DNA from: G965279355 sp965279355
Lineage (GTDB): Bacteria > Pseudomonadota > Alphaproteobacteria > CACIAM-22H2
NCBI GenBank assembly: GCA_965279355.1
Contig: OZ257155.1
Span: 2,418,001 to 2,482,000, forward strand
Length of the DNA stretch: 64,000 bases
Direction: 5' to 3'
Shown here piece after piece: positions 1 through 8,184 of the stretch; position 1 is the first letter of the stretch, and each line of letters starts with the position of its first letter. The notes beneath the pieces were generated by a model that saw only the letters and a program-made list of their open reading frames with translations, had not been told where the DNA came from and made no database searches. Position numbers and translations under genes: made by a program.

Positions 1-1121
1 CCGCGCGCATGTGCGCGGAGAAACTGCGATCGCCCTTTTCCACGATCAGCCGCTATCGGCCCGAGACGAACGACCTGGTGATTGAAACCGGTCATGGCTG
101 GACACCGGCTGTTCTGGGCCAGGCGATCGCGCTGAGCGCGTCGCCGACCCTGGAGCGCGCCCTGCTGAGCGGAGAGCCGCGCATCCTGAATATGATCGAC
201 GACAACTTCCGTCTGGAGCTCTCGCCCTTCCAGGCAAGGCATGGCGTGATGTCGATCATCACGGTTGTCATTGACGGCGACGATCACCCCTACGGCGTTC
301 TGGAAATCGCCAGCAACGAGCACCAGGCGTACGACCGGAACGATGTCGACTTCCTGACCGCCGCCGCCAACATCCTCGCGGAAGCCGTGGTCATCTCCTC
401 GCGCATGTCGGTGCTGCGCACGACCATCCGTCAGATGAAGCTGCTGGTCGACCAGCAGACCCGGCTGCTGGATCAGAAGAAAATTCTGGCCGAAGAGCTG
501 CAGCACCGCGTGCGCAACAACCTGCAGCTCGTCTACGGGATGCTGACGTCCCAGCTCGACCAAACGACGGACCACGACGGACGGCGGGGAATCAGGGCCA
601 TCGCCCGGCGCGTATCGACCCTGGCGGAGGTCTACGAGCATGTTCTCGGCAACAGTCAGTCGGAGGTGCCCGACTTCGTCGGCTACATCAGATCGCTCTG
701 CGGCAGCCTCGCCGGGATAGAGGAAATCCCGGGGAGCGACATCCAGCTGACCTGCGAGAGCGATACACTGGAACTCGACATCGAAACGATCACGGCGCTG
801 GGCATCATTGTCGCGGAGCTGGTGTCCAACAGCTTCGAGCACGCCTTTCCCGGCGGCAAGGGCGCAATCTCCGTCTCGGTCCGCGCACTGCCCGCAACCG
901 CGATCCTGACGATCCGCGATAACGGCCCGGGATTTACCGTCGATCCGAAGGACAAGCGCCGCGGCCTGGGCCTGGTGCGGCGTCTTGTCGAGCAGATTCG
1001 CGGAACGGTGAGCCTGCACTTCGATCCAGGCACCGTCTGGACGATCGGATTTCCTCGGCTTTCCAGAACAACGGCCCACCACTCCGCTGGGAATATCGCA
1101 GATGCATCAGACAAGCACTGA
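1..1121 (+). CDS. GAF-domain sensor histidine kinase, HisKA_2 family (5' end cut)
   Basis: This is a cytoplasmic sensor kinase whose reading frame is open to the left edge, so the N-terminus is missing; the first visible Met (base 9) lies inside the sensory domain and is not a credible start. About 130 residues of GAF-like sensor come first, ending near DFLTAAANILAEAV. A short helical linker leads to a HisKA_2 dimerisation/phosphoacceptor block with LQHRVRNNLQLVYGML, where the His of HRVRNN is the expected phosphorylation site. The HATPase_c domain follows, with N-box ELVSNSFEHAF, G1 DNGPGF and G2 RGLGLVRRLV. No membrane segment is visible. A second HisKA_2 kinase follows 53 bases downstream on the same strand. 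No response regulator is in view, so the partner is unknown. Family call is firm; the signal is not known. Confidence 0.9.
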   Translation, partial: ARMCAEKLRSPFSTISRYRPETNDLVIETGHGWTPAVLGQAIALSASPTLERALLSGEPRILNMIDDNFRLELSPFQARHGVMSIITVVIDGDDHPYGVLEIASNEHQAYDRNDVDFLTAAANILAEAVVISSRMSVLRTTIRQMKLLVDQQTRLLDQKKILAEELQHRVRNNLQLVYGMLTSQLDQTTDHDGRRGIRAIARRVSTLAEVYEHVLGNSQSEVPDFVGYIRSLCGSLAGIEEIPGSDIQLTCESDTLELDIETITALGIIVAELVSNSFEHAFPGGKGAISVSVRALPATAILTIRDNGPGFTVDPKDKRRGLGLVRRLVEQIRGTVSLHFDPGTVWTIGFPRLSRTTAHHSAGNIADASDKH

Positions 1122-1174
1122 CTCTACCCGCGTTCTTTCGATGCGCGGCGCCCCTTTCAGCCGATGAGGATGCA

Positions 1175-2248
1175 ATGGCCCAACATGCCAACGACGCAGC
1201 ACTGAATGGCCAGCCGTTCAGCCGCTTTCTCGATCATGTGCCGATTGCCATTCTGGTGTCGCATGTCAGGGACGGCGAGTGGATCGCCTATGCCAATCCC
1301 GAATACGAGAAGCTGACCGGGCAGTCGGCGGTCGAGATCAAAGGCCAGCCGTGGAGCATCCTCGCCGCCGCGGAAAACGGCGCGGGAAGCGGCCGCAAGC
1401 TGGGCGAGGCCGTGGTGGAATCGAACGACCGTGTCGGCACGTTCCGTCTCGACACAAGAAACCCGGAGCCGGCGATTGTCGAGGTCTATTCCAATCTCAT
1501 CGAGGATGACGACGGAATACCCGCCTTCCGCCTGGTCGCCCTGCTGGAATCCGCGGAACTCGAAGAAACGCGCCGCCAAGCGTACGAACAGCGCATCCGC
1601 GACAAGGAAACGCTGCTCCTGGAAATCCAGCATCGCGTCAAAAACAATCTGCAGATGATCACGGCGCTGATCCGCATCGAAACACGCAACGCAAAAGGAC
1701 TGATGGACACCGAGCCCTTCGAGCGGCTGGCCGGGCGCGTGGATTCGCTGGCGATCGTTTACAAGCTGATGTCGGATAACGGATCGGGTGGCGGGGAAAT
1801 CGATCTTGGGATTTATCTGAGCGAGATCGTTTCGGCGGTGATGCACGCGCATGCCGTCGAGGGCATCCATCTCGATCTCAAGGTCGACTCCTATCCGGTA
1901 TCGGTCAACGTCGCCATGCCGGCGGGGCTGGTGGTCAACGAGCTTCTGACCAATGCGATCAAGCATGCCTTCGTCGGCCGCAAGGGCGGCACGATCACGC
2001 TGCACAGCCTGACCGACGCGCAGGGCTGCCGCGTCGTCATCGCCGACGACGGGATCGGCCTTCCCGAGGGTGTCAAGTGGCCGATGGAAGGCAAGCTCGG
2101 CGCGCTGATCGTCCGCTCGCTGCGCGAGAACGCCAAGGCCGATCTCAAGGTTGAATCCAGCCCGGGCACGGGAACGCGCGTGACGATCACGTTTCCCCGC
2201 GTGGTTTCAGTGGCGAACGGTCACGAGGAGATCCGCACGTCGGCGTGA
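1175..2248 (+). CDS. PAS-domain sensor histidine kinase, HisKA_2 family
   Basis: This 357-residue soluble kinase has an N-terminal PAS domain (about residues 15-125, with IAYANPEYEKLTG), a short helix, and a HisKA_2 phosphoacceptor block ETLLLEIQHRVKNNLQMI with the likely phospho-His at residue 153. The HATPase_c domain has N-box VVNELLTNAIKHAF and G1 DDGIGLPEG. The G2 region (KLGALIVRSL) is less canonical than in the kinase upstream. There is no receiver and no membrane helix. The ATG at 1175 sits after GATGAGGATGCA, a plausible ribosome site. It may be co-transcribed with the GAF kinase 53 bases upstream. HisKA_2 kinases commonly feed general-stress or light/redox signalling in alphaproteobacteria; which one applies here cannot be read from the sequence. 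Confidence 0.9.
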   Translation: MAQHANDAALNGQPFSRFLDHVPIAILVSHVRDGEWIAYANPEYEKLTGQSAVEIKGQPWSILAAAENGAGSGRKLGEAVVESNDRVGTFRLDTRNPEPAIVEVYSNLIEDDDGIPAFRLVALLESAELEETRRQAYEQRIRDKETLLLEIQHRVKNNLQMITALIRIETRNAKGLMDTEPFERLAGRVDSLAIVYKLMSDNGSGGGEIDLGIYLSEIVSAVMHAHAVEGIHLDLKVDSYPVSVNVAMPAGLVVNELLTNAIKHAFVGRKGGTITLHSLTDAQGCRVVIADDGIGLPEGVKWPMEGKLGALIVRSLRENAKADLKVESSPGTGTRVTITFPRVVSVANGHEEIRTSA

Positions 2249-2285
2249 GCGGTGGGTGATGGCGGCCCGGGATCACAAAACCAAC

Positions 2286-2396
2286 TGTCATCCCAACGAA
2301 CGTTGGGACCCAGCCGTTAAGTATTTGCAGGTGCGACGCCCGTGGTTTCTTGCATTTCGTGCGGGATCCCTGGGTCCCGGCTTTCGCCGGGATGGC
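2286..2396. repeat. REP-like palindromic element, copy 1 (GTCATCCC type)
   Basis: Two hairpins face each other in the gap upstream of the substrate-binding protein gene. The left hairpin is CCCAAC-GAAC-GTTGGG and the right one is CCCGGC-TTTC-GCCGGG. Both carry the GTCATCCC...GGGACCCAG frame seen again at 44836-44949. The stems differ by compensating base changes, which suggests structure is conserved. It lies in the 242-base gap 2249-2490; nothing else recognisable is in that gap. Confidence 0.8.
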
Positions 2397-2490
2397 GGAT
2401 AAGAATGGGATGAATAGGGCGGAGCGCTTCCTTCCCCTGCCCTCTTGATGCACAATCCCGCCCAACAGATCGACCATCCGGGAGGGTGCA

Positions 2491-3558
2491 ATGCCCAATA
2501 TGTCCACGTTCAGCCGCCTGACCGCCGGCGCCGTTTTTGCGGCTGCCCTCGCCTTGTCCGCACTGCCGGCCCCCGTGCAGGCGCAGCAGCCCAAGCTCAC
2601 CGACACCAAGATCGTCTATCCGGCGCCCAGCAGCACCAGCTGGCCGATCTGGCTCGCCATGGAGGGCGGGTATTACGCCAAGCACGGCCTGAACATGTCG
2701 ATCCAGATGGCGATGCATCCGGCAGGGCCCGCCGCGGTCGTTGCGGGGGAGGCCGTCACCCATAATCTCGGCCTCGATTCCTCGATGCTCGCCGCGATGA
2801 AGGGCAACACGATCGTGCTGATCGCGAGCCCCCTCCATCGCGGGCAGTTCGTGCTGCTCGGGACGAAGGAGATTACCGACGCGAAGTCGCTGGCCGGCAA
2901 GCGCGTCGCGGTCGGCCGCATCGGCGATCCGCCGTATCATTACGGCCTCGCCATGCTCAACCATCTGGGCGTCGACACGAAGAACATCAACTGGATCTCC
3001 GCCGGAGCACCACCGCAGCGGGCGCTGGCCATGCGCAACAACATGGCCGATGCCACGATGATCACCGCCCCCGACTACTACAAGTTGGTCGATGAAGGGT
3101 ACAAGGTGGTCGCCAACCTCGCCGACTTCCCCGAAGTGCCCGTCGCCACCAGCTACATGTTCCGCCGCAGCGTGGTGGAAGGGCAGCCGCAGATGGCCGA
3201 GGCCGTGCTGAAGGCGCATGTCGAGGCGGTGAAGCGCTTCTACGACGACAAGCCGTTCGCCACCTCCGTCATCAAGAAGCACGCCGGCATCCAGGACGAT
3301 GCGATCCTCTCGCGCCTCTACGACGAGACGGTGCAGGCCAGCGTGCTGGAGCGCGTGCCGTATGTGCCGACCCGCGCGGTGCTTGGAATCATCGAGCGCG
3401 ACAAGGCGCAGGTGCCGGAGATGGCCACCTTCGACTTCCGCAAGGTGATCAACACCGCGATCCTGGACAAGATGGTCGCCGACGGCTTCTTCACCCGGGT
3501 CTTCGGGCCGGGGATCGAGAAGGAAGTGGCGGAGAAGAAGGCGGCTTCGTTCAGGTGA
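2491..3558 (+). CDS. ABC transporter substrate-binding protein, NitT/TauT (NMT1/SsuA-like)
   Basis: This is the periplasmic solute receptor of an importer, 355 residues. A Sec-type signal peptide covers about residues 1-32 (hydrophobic run AGAVFAAALALSALP, cleavage near VQAQQ). The mature part has the type II periplasmic fold typical of the NMT1/THI5/SsuA family, including VYPAPSSTSWPIWLAMEGGYYAKHG at its start, which places the protein in the nitrate/taurine/sulfonate/thiamine-precursor group. The start at 2491 follows GGGAGGGTGCA, a good ribosome site. The ATPase (3710) and permease (4656) of the same system lie downstream, each separated by a palindromic element. The substrate cannot be read; sulfonate, taurine or a similar organic anion are possible. 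Confidence 0.88.
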   Translation: MPNMSTFSRLTAGAVFAAALALSALPAPVQAQQPKLTDTKIVYPAPSSTSWPIWLAMEGGYYAKHGLNMSIQMAMHPAGPAAVVAGEAVTHNLGLDSSMLAAMKGNTIVLIASPLHRGQFVLLGTKEITDAKSLAGKRVAVGRIGDPPYHYGLAMLNHLGVDTKNINWISAGAPPQRALAMRNNMADATMITAPDYYKLVDEGYKVVANLADFPEVPVATSYMFRRSVVEGQPQMAEAVLKAHVEAVKRFYDDKPFATSVIKKHAGIQDDAILSRLYDETVQASVLERVPYVPTRAVLGIIERDKAQVPEMATFDFRKVINTAILDKMVADGFFTRVFGPGIEKEVAEKKAASFR

Positions 3559-3600
3559 GTTGACGAGGACGACTGTTCTTCCGACGCGTTCTTTTTTATT

Positions 3601-3682
3601 CGTCATGCCCCGACTTGCCCCTCGGGTCGAGCCCAAGGGCGGCACCCATCCGGATGGGCCCCCCGGTCAAGCCGGGGGGTGA
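3601..3682. repeat. REP-like palindromic element, copy 2 (GTCATGCC type)
   Basis: The element reads CGTCATGCCCCGA at its left end and ends GGGGGGTGAC. Its right half is a strong hairpin CCCCCCGG-TCAA-GCCGGGGGG, and CACCCATCCGGATGGG forms a second short palindrome in the middle. It fills the gap between the substrate-binding protein and ATPase genes. Closely similar elements are at 4559-4635 (inverted) and 5515-5580. Confidence 0.85.
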
Positions 3683-3709
3683 CAGAACAGGGTAAAGTGA
3701 CGACCTGAC

Positions 3710-4537
3710 ATGACAGCCAATCTCACCTCCGCCCCCAAGCTTACGTCAGCCGGCGTCACCAAATACTTCTGGATGGACGGCGAAGCGCAGCCGATCCTGG
3801 CGCTCAAGGACGTCTCGCTCGATATCGCCGACCGGGAGTTCGTCGCGATCGTCGGGCCCAGCGGATGCGGCAAGACGACGTTCCTCAATATCGTGGCCGG
3901 GCTGCTCGACCATGACGACGGCACCATCCGCATCGGCGGCAATGTCGTGAAGGGGGCCGGGCGCGACCGCGCCATGGTGTTCCAGCAATCCTGCCTGCTG
4001 CCATGGCGCACCACCTTCGACAATGTAATGTACGGGATGCAGCTGCATCGCAGATTCAAGCCCGACGAGATGCCGGCGCGCGCCCAGCAGTTCATCGACC
4101 TGGTGGGCCTGCACGGTTTCGAGCGGCGGCATCCCGCCGAACTGTCGGGCGGCATGCAGCAGCGGGTGAACCTTGCCCGCGCTCTCGCCACCGACCCCGA
4201 GATCCTGCTGATGGACGAGCCGTTCGCGGCCCTCGATGCGCAGACGCGCGAGTTCATGCAGGCGGAGCTGATGCGCATCTGGCAGCGCTCCGGCAAGACG
4301 GTGCTGTTCGTGACCCACCAGATCGACGAGGCGATCTATCTCGCCGACCGCGTGCTGGTGTTCGGCACACGGCCGGGCCGCCTGCGCGCCGAATTCACGG
4401 TGCCGTTCCCCCGGCCGCGCACGCTGTCGATCAAGCGCACGCCGGAGTTCCTGAAGATCACCGATGAGATCTGGACCCTGATCGAGGAAGAGGCGAACCG
4501 GGCGGGGCTGATGAAGACGGTGGAGGTGACGACATGA
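3710..4537 (+). CDS. ABC transporter ATP-binding protein, NitT/TauT (SsuB/TauB-like)
   Basis: This 275-residue ATPase energises the importer encoded around it. Visible motifs are Walker A GPSGCGKTT (about residues 50-58), Q-loop MVFQQSCLLPWRT, signature LSGGMQQRVNLARAL, Walker B ILLMDEPFAALD and the switch His in FVTHQIDEAIYL. The LPWRT Q-loop and the DEAIYLADRVLVF block are typical of the SsuB/TauB/NrtD branch. The stop codon at 4535-4537 sits in ATGA, followed by a sequence resembling the start of the permease gene, as if the permease originally overlapped this stop before the palindromic element came between them. Confidence 0.92.
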   Translation: MTANLTSAPKLTSAGVTKYFWMDGEAQPILALKDVSLDIADREFVAIVGPSGCGKTTFLNIVAGLLDHDDGTIRIGGNVVKGAGRDRAMVFQQSCLLPWRTTFDNVMYGMQLHRRFKPDEMPARAQQFIDLVGLHGFERRHPAELSGGMQQRVNLARALATDPEILLMDEPFAALDAQTREFMQAELMRIWQRSGKTVLFVTHQIDEAIYLADRVLVFGTRPGRLRAEFTVPFPRPRTLSIKRTPEFLKITDEIWTLIEEEANRAGLMKTVEVTT

Positions 4538-4558
4538 GCAAAGACCTCCTATCCATGT

Positions 4559-4635
4559 CGTCACCCCCCGGCTTGACCGGGGGGTCCATTCCTTCTCCGG
4601 AAAAGATGGGTGCCCCGATCAAGTCGGGGCATGAC
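4559..4635. repeat. REP-like palindromic element, copy 3, inside an operon and flanked by a duplication
   Basis: This element is in inverted orientation to copies 2 and 4. It starts GTCACCCCCCGG and ends GGGGCATGAC, with hairpins CCCCCCGG-CTTG-ACCGGGGGG and CCCCGA-TCAA-GTCGGGG. It is flanked by a 21-base imperfect direct duplication: CGACATGAGC..AAG..CCTCCT at 4530-4550 and again at 4652-4672, with two mismatches. The right copy is the real start of the permease gene. Confidence 0.85.
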
Positions 4636-4655
4636 AACAGAGTGGTAGCGTCGAC

Positions 4656-5486
4656 ATGAGCGAAGCCCTCCTCCGCGAACCCACAATCGCCGCCGACACG
4701 CCGGTGCGGCCCACGGCGAGTTTCTACGAGCGCAACCAGCAGGTGATTGTCGGCGGCATCGCCGTGATTGTCGTGCTGGCGCTGTGGGAAGCGGCGTGGG
4801 CTGCCGGGTGGATCGATCCGCTGTTCTTCAGCGGGCCGTCGACGATCTTCCAGCGGCTGCATCGCGGGCTGTTCGGCACCGGCGACATGCTCAAGCACAT
4901 CGCGTTCTCGGCGCAGAATTTCGCCTACGGCTTTTCGATCGCGGCGGTGTTTGGTATTCCGCTGGGCATCCTGCTCGGCTGGTACAAGATGCCGCGGCTG
5001 ATCATGGAGCCGTTCATCACCAGCCTCTATTCCACGCCGCGCATCGTCTTCGTGCCGCTGATCGTGATGTGGTTCGGGCTCGGCCTCGGCTCCAAGGTCG
5101 TGGTCGTGTTCCTGTCGGCGTTCTTCCCGATCCTGCTGAACGCGATGGCCGGCGTGCGCACCACCGATGCGCAGCTGCTGCGCGCGGCGCGGTCGTTCTG
5201 CGCCACCGAATGGGATCTCTTCCGCACCATCGTGCTGCCCTCGACGGTGCCGTTCATCATCGTCGGTCTGCGCCAGGGCGTGGCGCACGGCCTCATCGGT
5301 GTGGTGGTCGGCGAGTTCTTCGCCGGCAGTGTCGGCATCGGCTTCCTGGTCGGACAGGCGGGCACGATGTTCGAGACCGACCTGCTGTTCGCCTGCGTCG
5401 TCGTCGTCGCCACCGCCGGCATCGGCGCCTCGGCCATCCTGCAGCGCATCGAGCAGTACTTCCAGCGCTGGCGGCCGCAGGTGTAA
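4656..5486 (+). CDS. ABC transporter permease, NitT/TauT (SsuC/TauC-like)
   Basis: This is the inner-membrane channel subunit, 276 residues. Several membrane helices are visible, starting with VIVGGIAVIVVLALWEAAW (about residues 31-49), and there is a BPD_transp_1 core with an EAA loop of the form ARSFCATEWDLFRTIVLPSTVP. The family length is about 250-280 residues, so it is complete. The start at 4656 is taken because it matches the duplicated sequence at the ATPase stop (MSEALL here, MSKDLL there), showing that this ATG is the ancestral start. It partners the ATPase at 3710 and the binding protein at 2491. Confidence 0.92.
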   Translation: MSEALLREPTIAADTPVRPTASFYERNQQVIVGGIAVIVVLALWEAAWAAGWIDPLFFSGPSTIFQRLHRGLFGTGDMLKHIAFSAQNFAYGFSIAAVFGIPLGILLGWYKMPRLIMEPFITSLYSTPRIVFVPLIVMWFGLGLGSKVVVVFLSAFFPILLNAMAGVRTTDAQLLRAARSFCATEWDLFRTIVLPSTVPFIIVGLRQGVAHGLIGVVVGEFFAGSVGIGFLVGQAGTMFETDLLFACVVVVATAGIGASAILQRIEQYFQRWRPQV

Positions 5487-5514
5487 TTTCCGCCGCTCCA
5501 CTCTCTATCTGTTC

Positions 5515-5580
5515 CGTCATGCCCCGGCTTGACCGGGGCACCCATCCGGATGGGCCCCCCGGTCAAGCCGGGGGGTGACG
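5515..5580. repeat. REP-like palindromic element, copy 4
   Basis: The element carries GTCATGCCCCGG-CTTGA-CCGGGGCACCC followed by GGATGGG and the hairpin CCCCCCGG-TCAA-GCCGGGGGG, ending GTGACG. It lies between the permease and the MetE-type gene and is in the same orientation as copy 2. GAGAGTGG just outside the right end pairs with CCACTCTC just outside the left end, so the stem may be longer than the core element. Confidence 0.85.
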
Positions 5581-5614
5581 AAAGGAGAGTGGCGGTGCAC
5601 ACGTGGAGTAAATC

Positions 5615-6724
5615 ATGCCCAAACCACCCTACCGCGCCGACCAGGTCGGCTCGCTGCTGCGTCCGCAATCCCTCAAGGACGCGCGGGAGAAGATGATCGC
5701 AGGGTCGCTTCCGCCGGCTGAGCTCAAGGCCATGGAAGACGCGGCGATCCGCAAGGTCGTGGCAATGCAGGAAGAGGTCGGCCTGTATTCCATCACCGAC
5801 GGCGAGTTCCGCCGCACCTCGTTTCATTTCGATTTTCTGGGCCAGCTCGACGGCGTGGTGGCGAAGCTGCCCGGCGCGCATGCGCCCGCACCATCAGGGC
5901 CGCCCAAGGCCTTCGCGCCGCCGACGTTGCAGATCACCGGCAAGGTGCGGCATGTGCGCCCCATCGAGGCGGAGGGCTTCCGCTTCCTCAAGGCGACGAC
6001 GAAGCGCACGGCCAAGCTCACCATCCCCTCGCCGACCATGATGCTGCGCGGCGGCCGCGACGCGGTGAGCCGGGACGCCTATCCCGATCTCGCGGAGTAT
6101 CACGCCGACGTGGTGGCGGCGTATCGCGCGGAGATCGCGAGCCTCGCCGCTGCCGGCTGCACGTATCTGCAGCTCGACGACACGAACTTCGCCTATCTCT
6201 GCGATCCCGCGATGCGCGAGACGATGAAGAGCAAGGGGCAGGATCTCGACGCGCTGCCCCGGCAATACGCAAAGCTGATCAACGACTGCATCGCCGCGCG
6301 GCCCAAGGACATGGCCATCGCCATCCATCTCTGCCGCGGCAACCTGCAGGGACGCTTCGCGGCGGAAGGCGGTTATGAGCCGATCGCCGAGGTGCTGTTC
6401 AACGCGCTGGAGATCGACGGGTACTTCCTGGAATACGACACCGCGCGCGCCGGCGGCTTCGAGCCGTTGCGCTTCATGCCCAAAGGCAAGCGCGTGGTGC
6501 TGGGCCTGCTGAGCTCCAAGGTGCCGACGCTGGAGAAAAAGGACGACATCAAGCGGCGCATCGACGAAGCCGCGAAATTCGTGGCCTCGGACGACGCGGC
6601 GCTGGGGCCGCAATGCGGCTTCGCCAGCAGCTACAAGGGCAACCCGGTCAGCGATGACGATCAGCGCCGCAAGCTGGCGCTCATCGTCGAGACCGCCACG
6701 GAGGTTTGGGGAACGGCGCAATGA
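5615..6724 (+). CDS. Stand-alone MetE-type (cobalamin-independent) methyltransferase
   Basis: This 369-residue protein matches only the C-terminal catalytic barrel of cobalamin-independent methionine synthase (full MetE is about 750 residues). The opening RADQVGSLLRP and the segments LYSITDGEFRR and YLQLDDTNFAYL are typical of this short MetE-like group. Zinc ligands are visible as H238-x-C240 in AIHLCRGN and C334 in GPQCGF, with E273 in FLEYD a plausible fourth ligand. Such proteins move a methyl group to a thiol acceptor. Because a B12-dependent methionine synthase is encoded at 26262-29753, this copy may act on another thiol or methyl donor; that is inference. It follows the ABC genes and overlaps the next hydrolase by four bases (ATGA). 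Confidence 0.85.
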   Translation: MPKPPYRADQVGSLLRPQSLKDAREKMIAGSLPPAELKAMEDAAIRKVVAMQEEVGLYSITDGEFRRTSFHFDFLGQLDGVVAKLPGAHAPAPSGPPKAFAPPTLQITGKVRHVRPIEAEGFRFLKATTKRTAKLTIPSPTMMLRGGRDAVSRDAYPDLAEYHADVVAAYRAEIASLAAAGCTYLQLDDTNFAYLCDPAMRETMKSKGQDLDALPRQYAKLINDCIAARPKDMAIAIHLCRGNLQGRFAAEGGYEPIAEVLFNALEIDGYFLEYDTARAGGFEPLRFMPKGKRVVLGLLSSKVPTLEKKDDIKRRIDEAAKFVASDDAALGPQCGFASSYKGNPVSDDDQRRKLALIVETATEVWGTAQ

Positions 6725-7503
6725 GTACGAGGAGAGTGAGCACCGGGATCGAGATGCATGTGCAGGAGGGCGGCAACCCGGATGGGCCGCTGCTGGTGAT
6801 GCTGCACGGCATCGCCGCCAATGGCGATGCGTGGCACCGCTTCCTCCCATACGTGGAGAAGAACTGGCGCGGGCGCTGGATGATTCCCGATTTCCGCGGT
6901 CACGGCCGCTCCAGTCATGCGAAGCCGTATGCGCTGGGTATCTACGCCGCCGATATCGCAGCCCTTGTCGGCTGGCAGGATGTCTATCTCGTTGGCCATT
7001 CCATGGGCGGCGCGGTGTCGATGATCCTCGCCAGCAACTGGTTCGGCACCAGCGTGAAGGGCGTGGTCGCCTTCGGCATCAAGATGAGCTGGACGCCGGA
7101 AGAGATGGCGATGCGCGAGAAGCTGTCCAAGGCGCCGGTGCGCTGGTTCGATACGCAAGGCGAGGCGGTCGAGCGGTTCCTGAAAGTGTCGGGAATGTTC
7201 GGCCTCGTCGATCCGACCTCGCCGCAGGCGCTGGGCGGCGTCCGGGAGGAGAACGGCAAATTCCGCCTCGCCTCCGATACCGGCATCAACAACGTCCACT
7301 CGCCGGATGTGGGGACGATCTTCGCCGCGATGCAGGTCAAGCCGGTGATCGGGGTCGGCGAGAAGGACCCGATGGTGAGCGTCTCCGATGCGCGGATGCT
7401 CGATCCCAATCCCACCATCGTGCCCGGGACCGGTCACAACTCCCATGTCGAGCGGCCGGATGTCATCTGGGACATGGTGGCCAAGGCCTTCGCGTCCGCG
7501 TAA
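6721..7503 (+). CDS. Alpha/beta hydrolase
   Basis: This 260-residue alpha/beta-fold hydrolase has the nucleophile elbow GHSMGG (Ser 94), an oxyanion region LHGIAANGDAWHRF, a likely catalytic Asp in GEKDPMVSV and a His in GTGHNSHVERP. All three members of the triad are therefore present. The ATG at 6721 overlaps the stop of the MetE-type gene (ATGA), which marks translational coupling and is preferred over the in-frame TTG fifteen bases upstream. The nearest described relatives by motif are small carboxylester or C-C bond hydrolases; the substrate is unknown. It belongs to the plus-strand run from 2491 to 8184. Confidence 0.88.
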   Translation: MSTRRVSTGIEMHVQEGGNPDGPLLVMLHGIAANGDAWHRFLPYVEKNWRGRWMIPDFRGHGRSSHAKPYALGIYAADIAALVGWQDVYLVGHSMGGAVSMILASNWFGTSVKGVVAFGIKMSWTPEEMAMREKLSKAPVRWFDTQGEAVERFLKVSGMFGLVDPTSPQALGGVREENGKFRLASDTGINNVHSPDVGTIFAAMQVKPVIGVGEKDPMVSVSDARMLDPNPTIVPGTGHNSHVERPDVIWDMVAKAFASA

Positions 7504-7512
7504 CAATTCGCG

Positions 7513-8184
7513 ATGGCGATTCGCACCAAACAGGTTGTCGCGCGCGGGCTGAAACTCGGCCTCAGCCCCGCCCATGCGCGGACCCTGGCCCGGCTGTCGA
7601 CCCCGGAGAAAATCCAGGATTTCGTCGCGGCGATGCCGACCAATTTCGAGCGTAACGGCGATACCTGCCTGTCGGTCGCCGCCACGCTGGAGCAGAACCA
7701 CGCCCACTGCATCGAAGGGGCCTTCGTCGCGGCCTGCGCCCTCTGGGTCCACGGCCAGAAACCGCTGCTGCTGGACTTCCAGGCTGAGGGCGACGACGAC
7801 CACGTCATCACCGTCTTCCGCCGCGACGGGTGCTGGGGGGCGATCTCCAAGAGCAACCACATCTGGCTGCGCTGGCGCGACCCGATCTACCGGACCCTCC
7901 GTGAGCTCGCCCTGTCGTATTTCCACGAATACGTCATCGGCGACAAAAAGACCCTGCGGCGCTACTCCCGCCCCTACGATCTCAGCCGGCTGGACCCCAA
8001 GCTCTGGGTGACCAACAAGGAGCAGTGCTGGGAGATCACGGAATGGATCGACGAGATCCGGCATTACCCGCTGATCAGCAAGGCGCAGGGCAAGCGGCTG
8101 CGCCGCCGCGACGCGATGGAAGTGAAGGCCGGCAAATTCCTGGAATACGCCGCCCCTGACGCCGCGGCCGCGAAGCGTTACTAG
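7513..8184 (+). CDS. Hypothetical protein with transglutaminase-like Cys-His pattern
   Basis: This 223-residue protein starts nine bases after the hydrolase stop and is probably co-transcribed with it. I do not recognise a named family. Residues 64-115 look like a papain/transglutaminase-like core: Cys66 at the head of a helix (AHCIEGAFVAACAL), then a strand PLLLDFQA and His97 in DDDHVITVF, followed by GCWGAISKSNH. The spacing (Cys, about 31 residues, His) fits the transglutaminase-like superfamily, with a later Asn or Ser as a possible third residue. There is no signal peptide or membrane segment. The C-terminus is basic. Function is not assigned. Confidence 0.75.
   Translation: MAIRTKQVVARGLKLGLSPAHARTLARLSTPEKIQDFVAAMPTNFERNGDTCLSVAATLEQNHAHCIEGAFVAACALWVHGQKPLLLDFQAEGDDDHVITVFRRDGCWGAISKSNHIWLRWRDPIYRTLRELALSYFHEYVIGDKKTLRRYSRPYDLSRLDPKLWVTNKEQCWEITEWIDEIRHYPLISKAQGKRLRRRDAMEVKAGKFLEYAAPDAAAAKRY

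Noticed and set aside
2317..3645. 442-codon minus-strand frame opposite the binding-protein gene
   Set aside because: It is a shadow of the coding strand; the plus frame has a signal peptide, ribosome site and clear family match.
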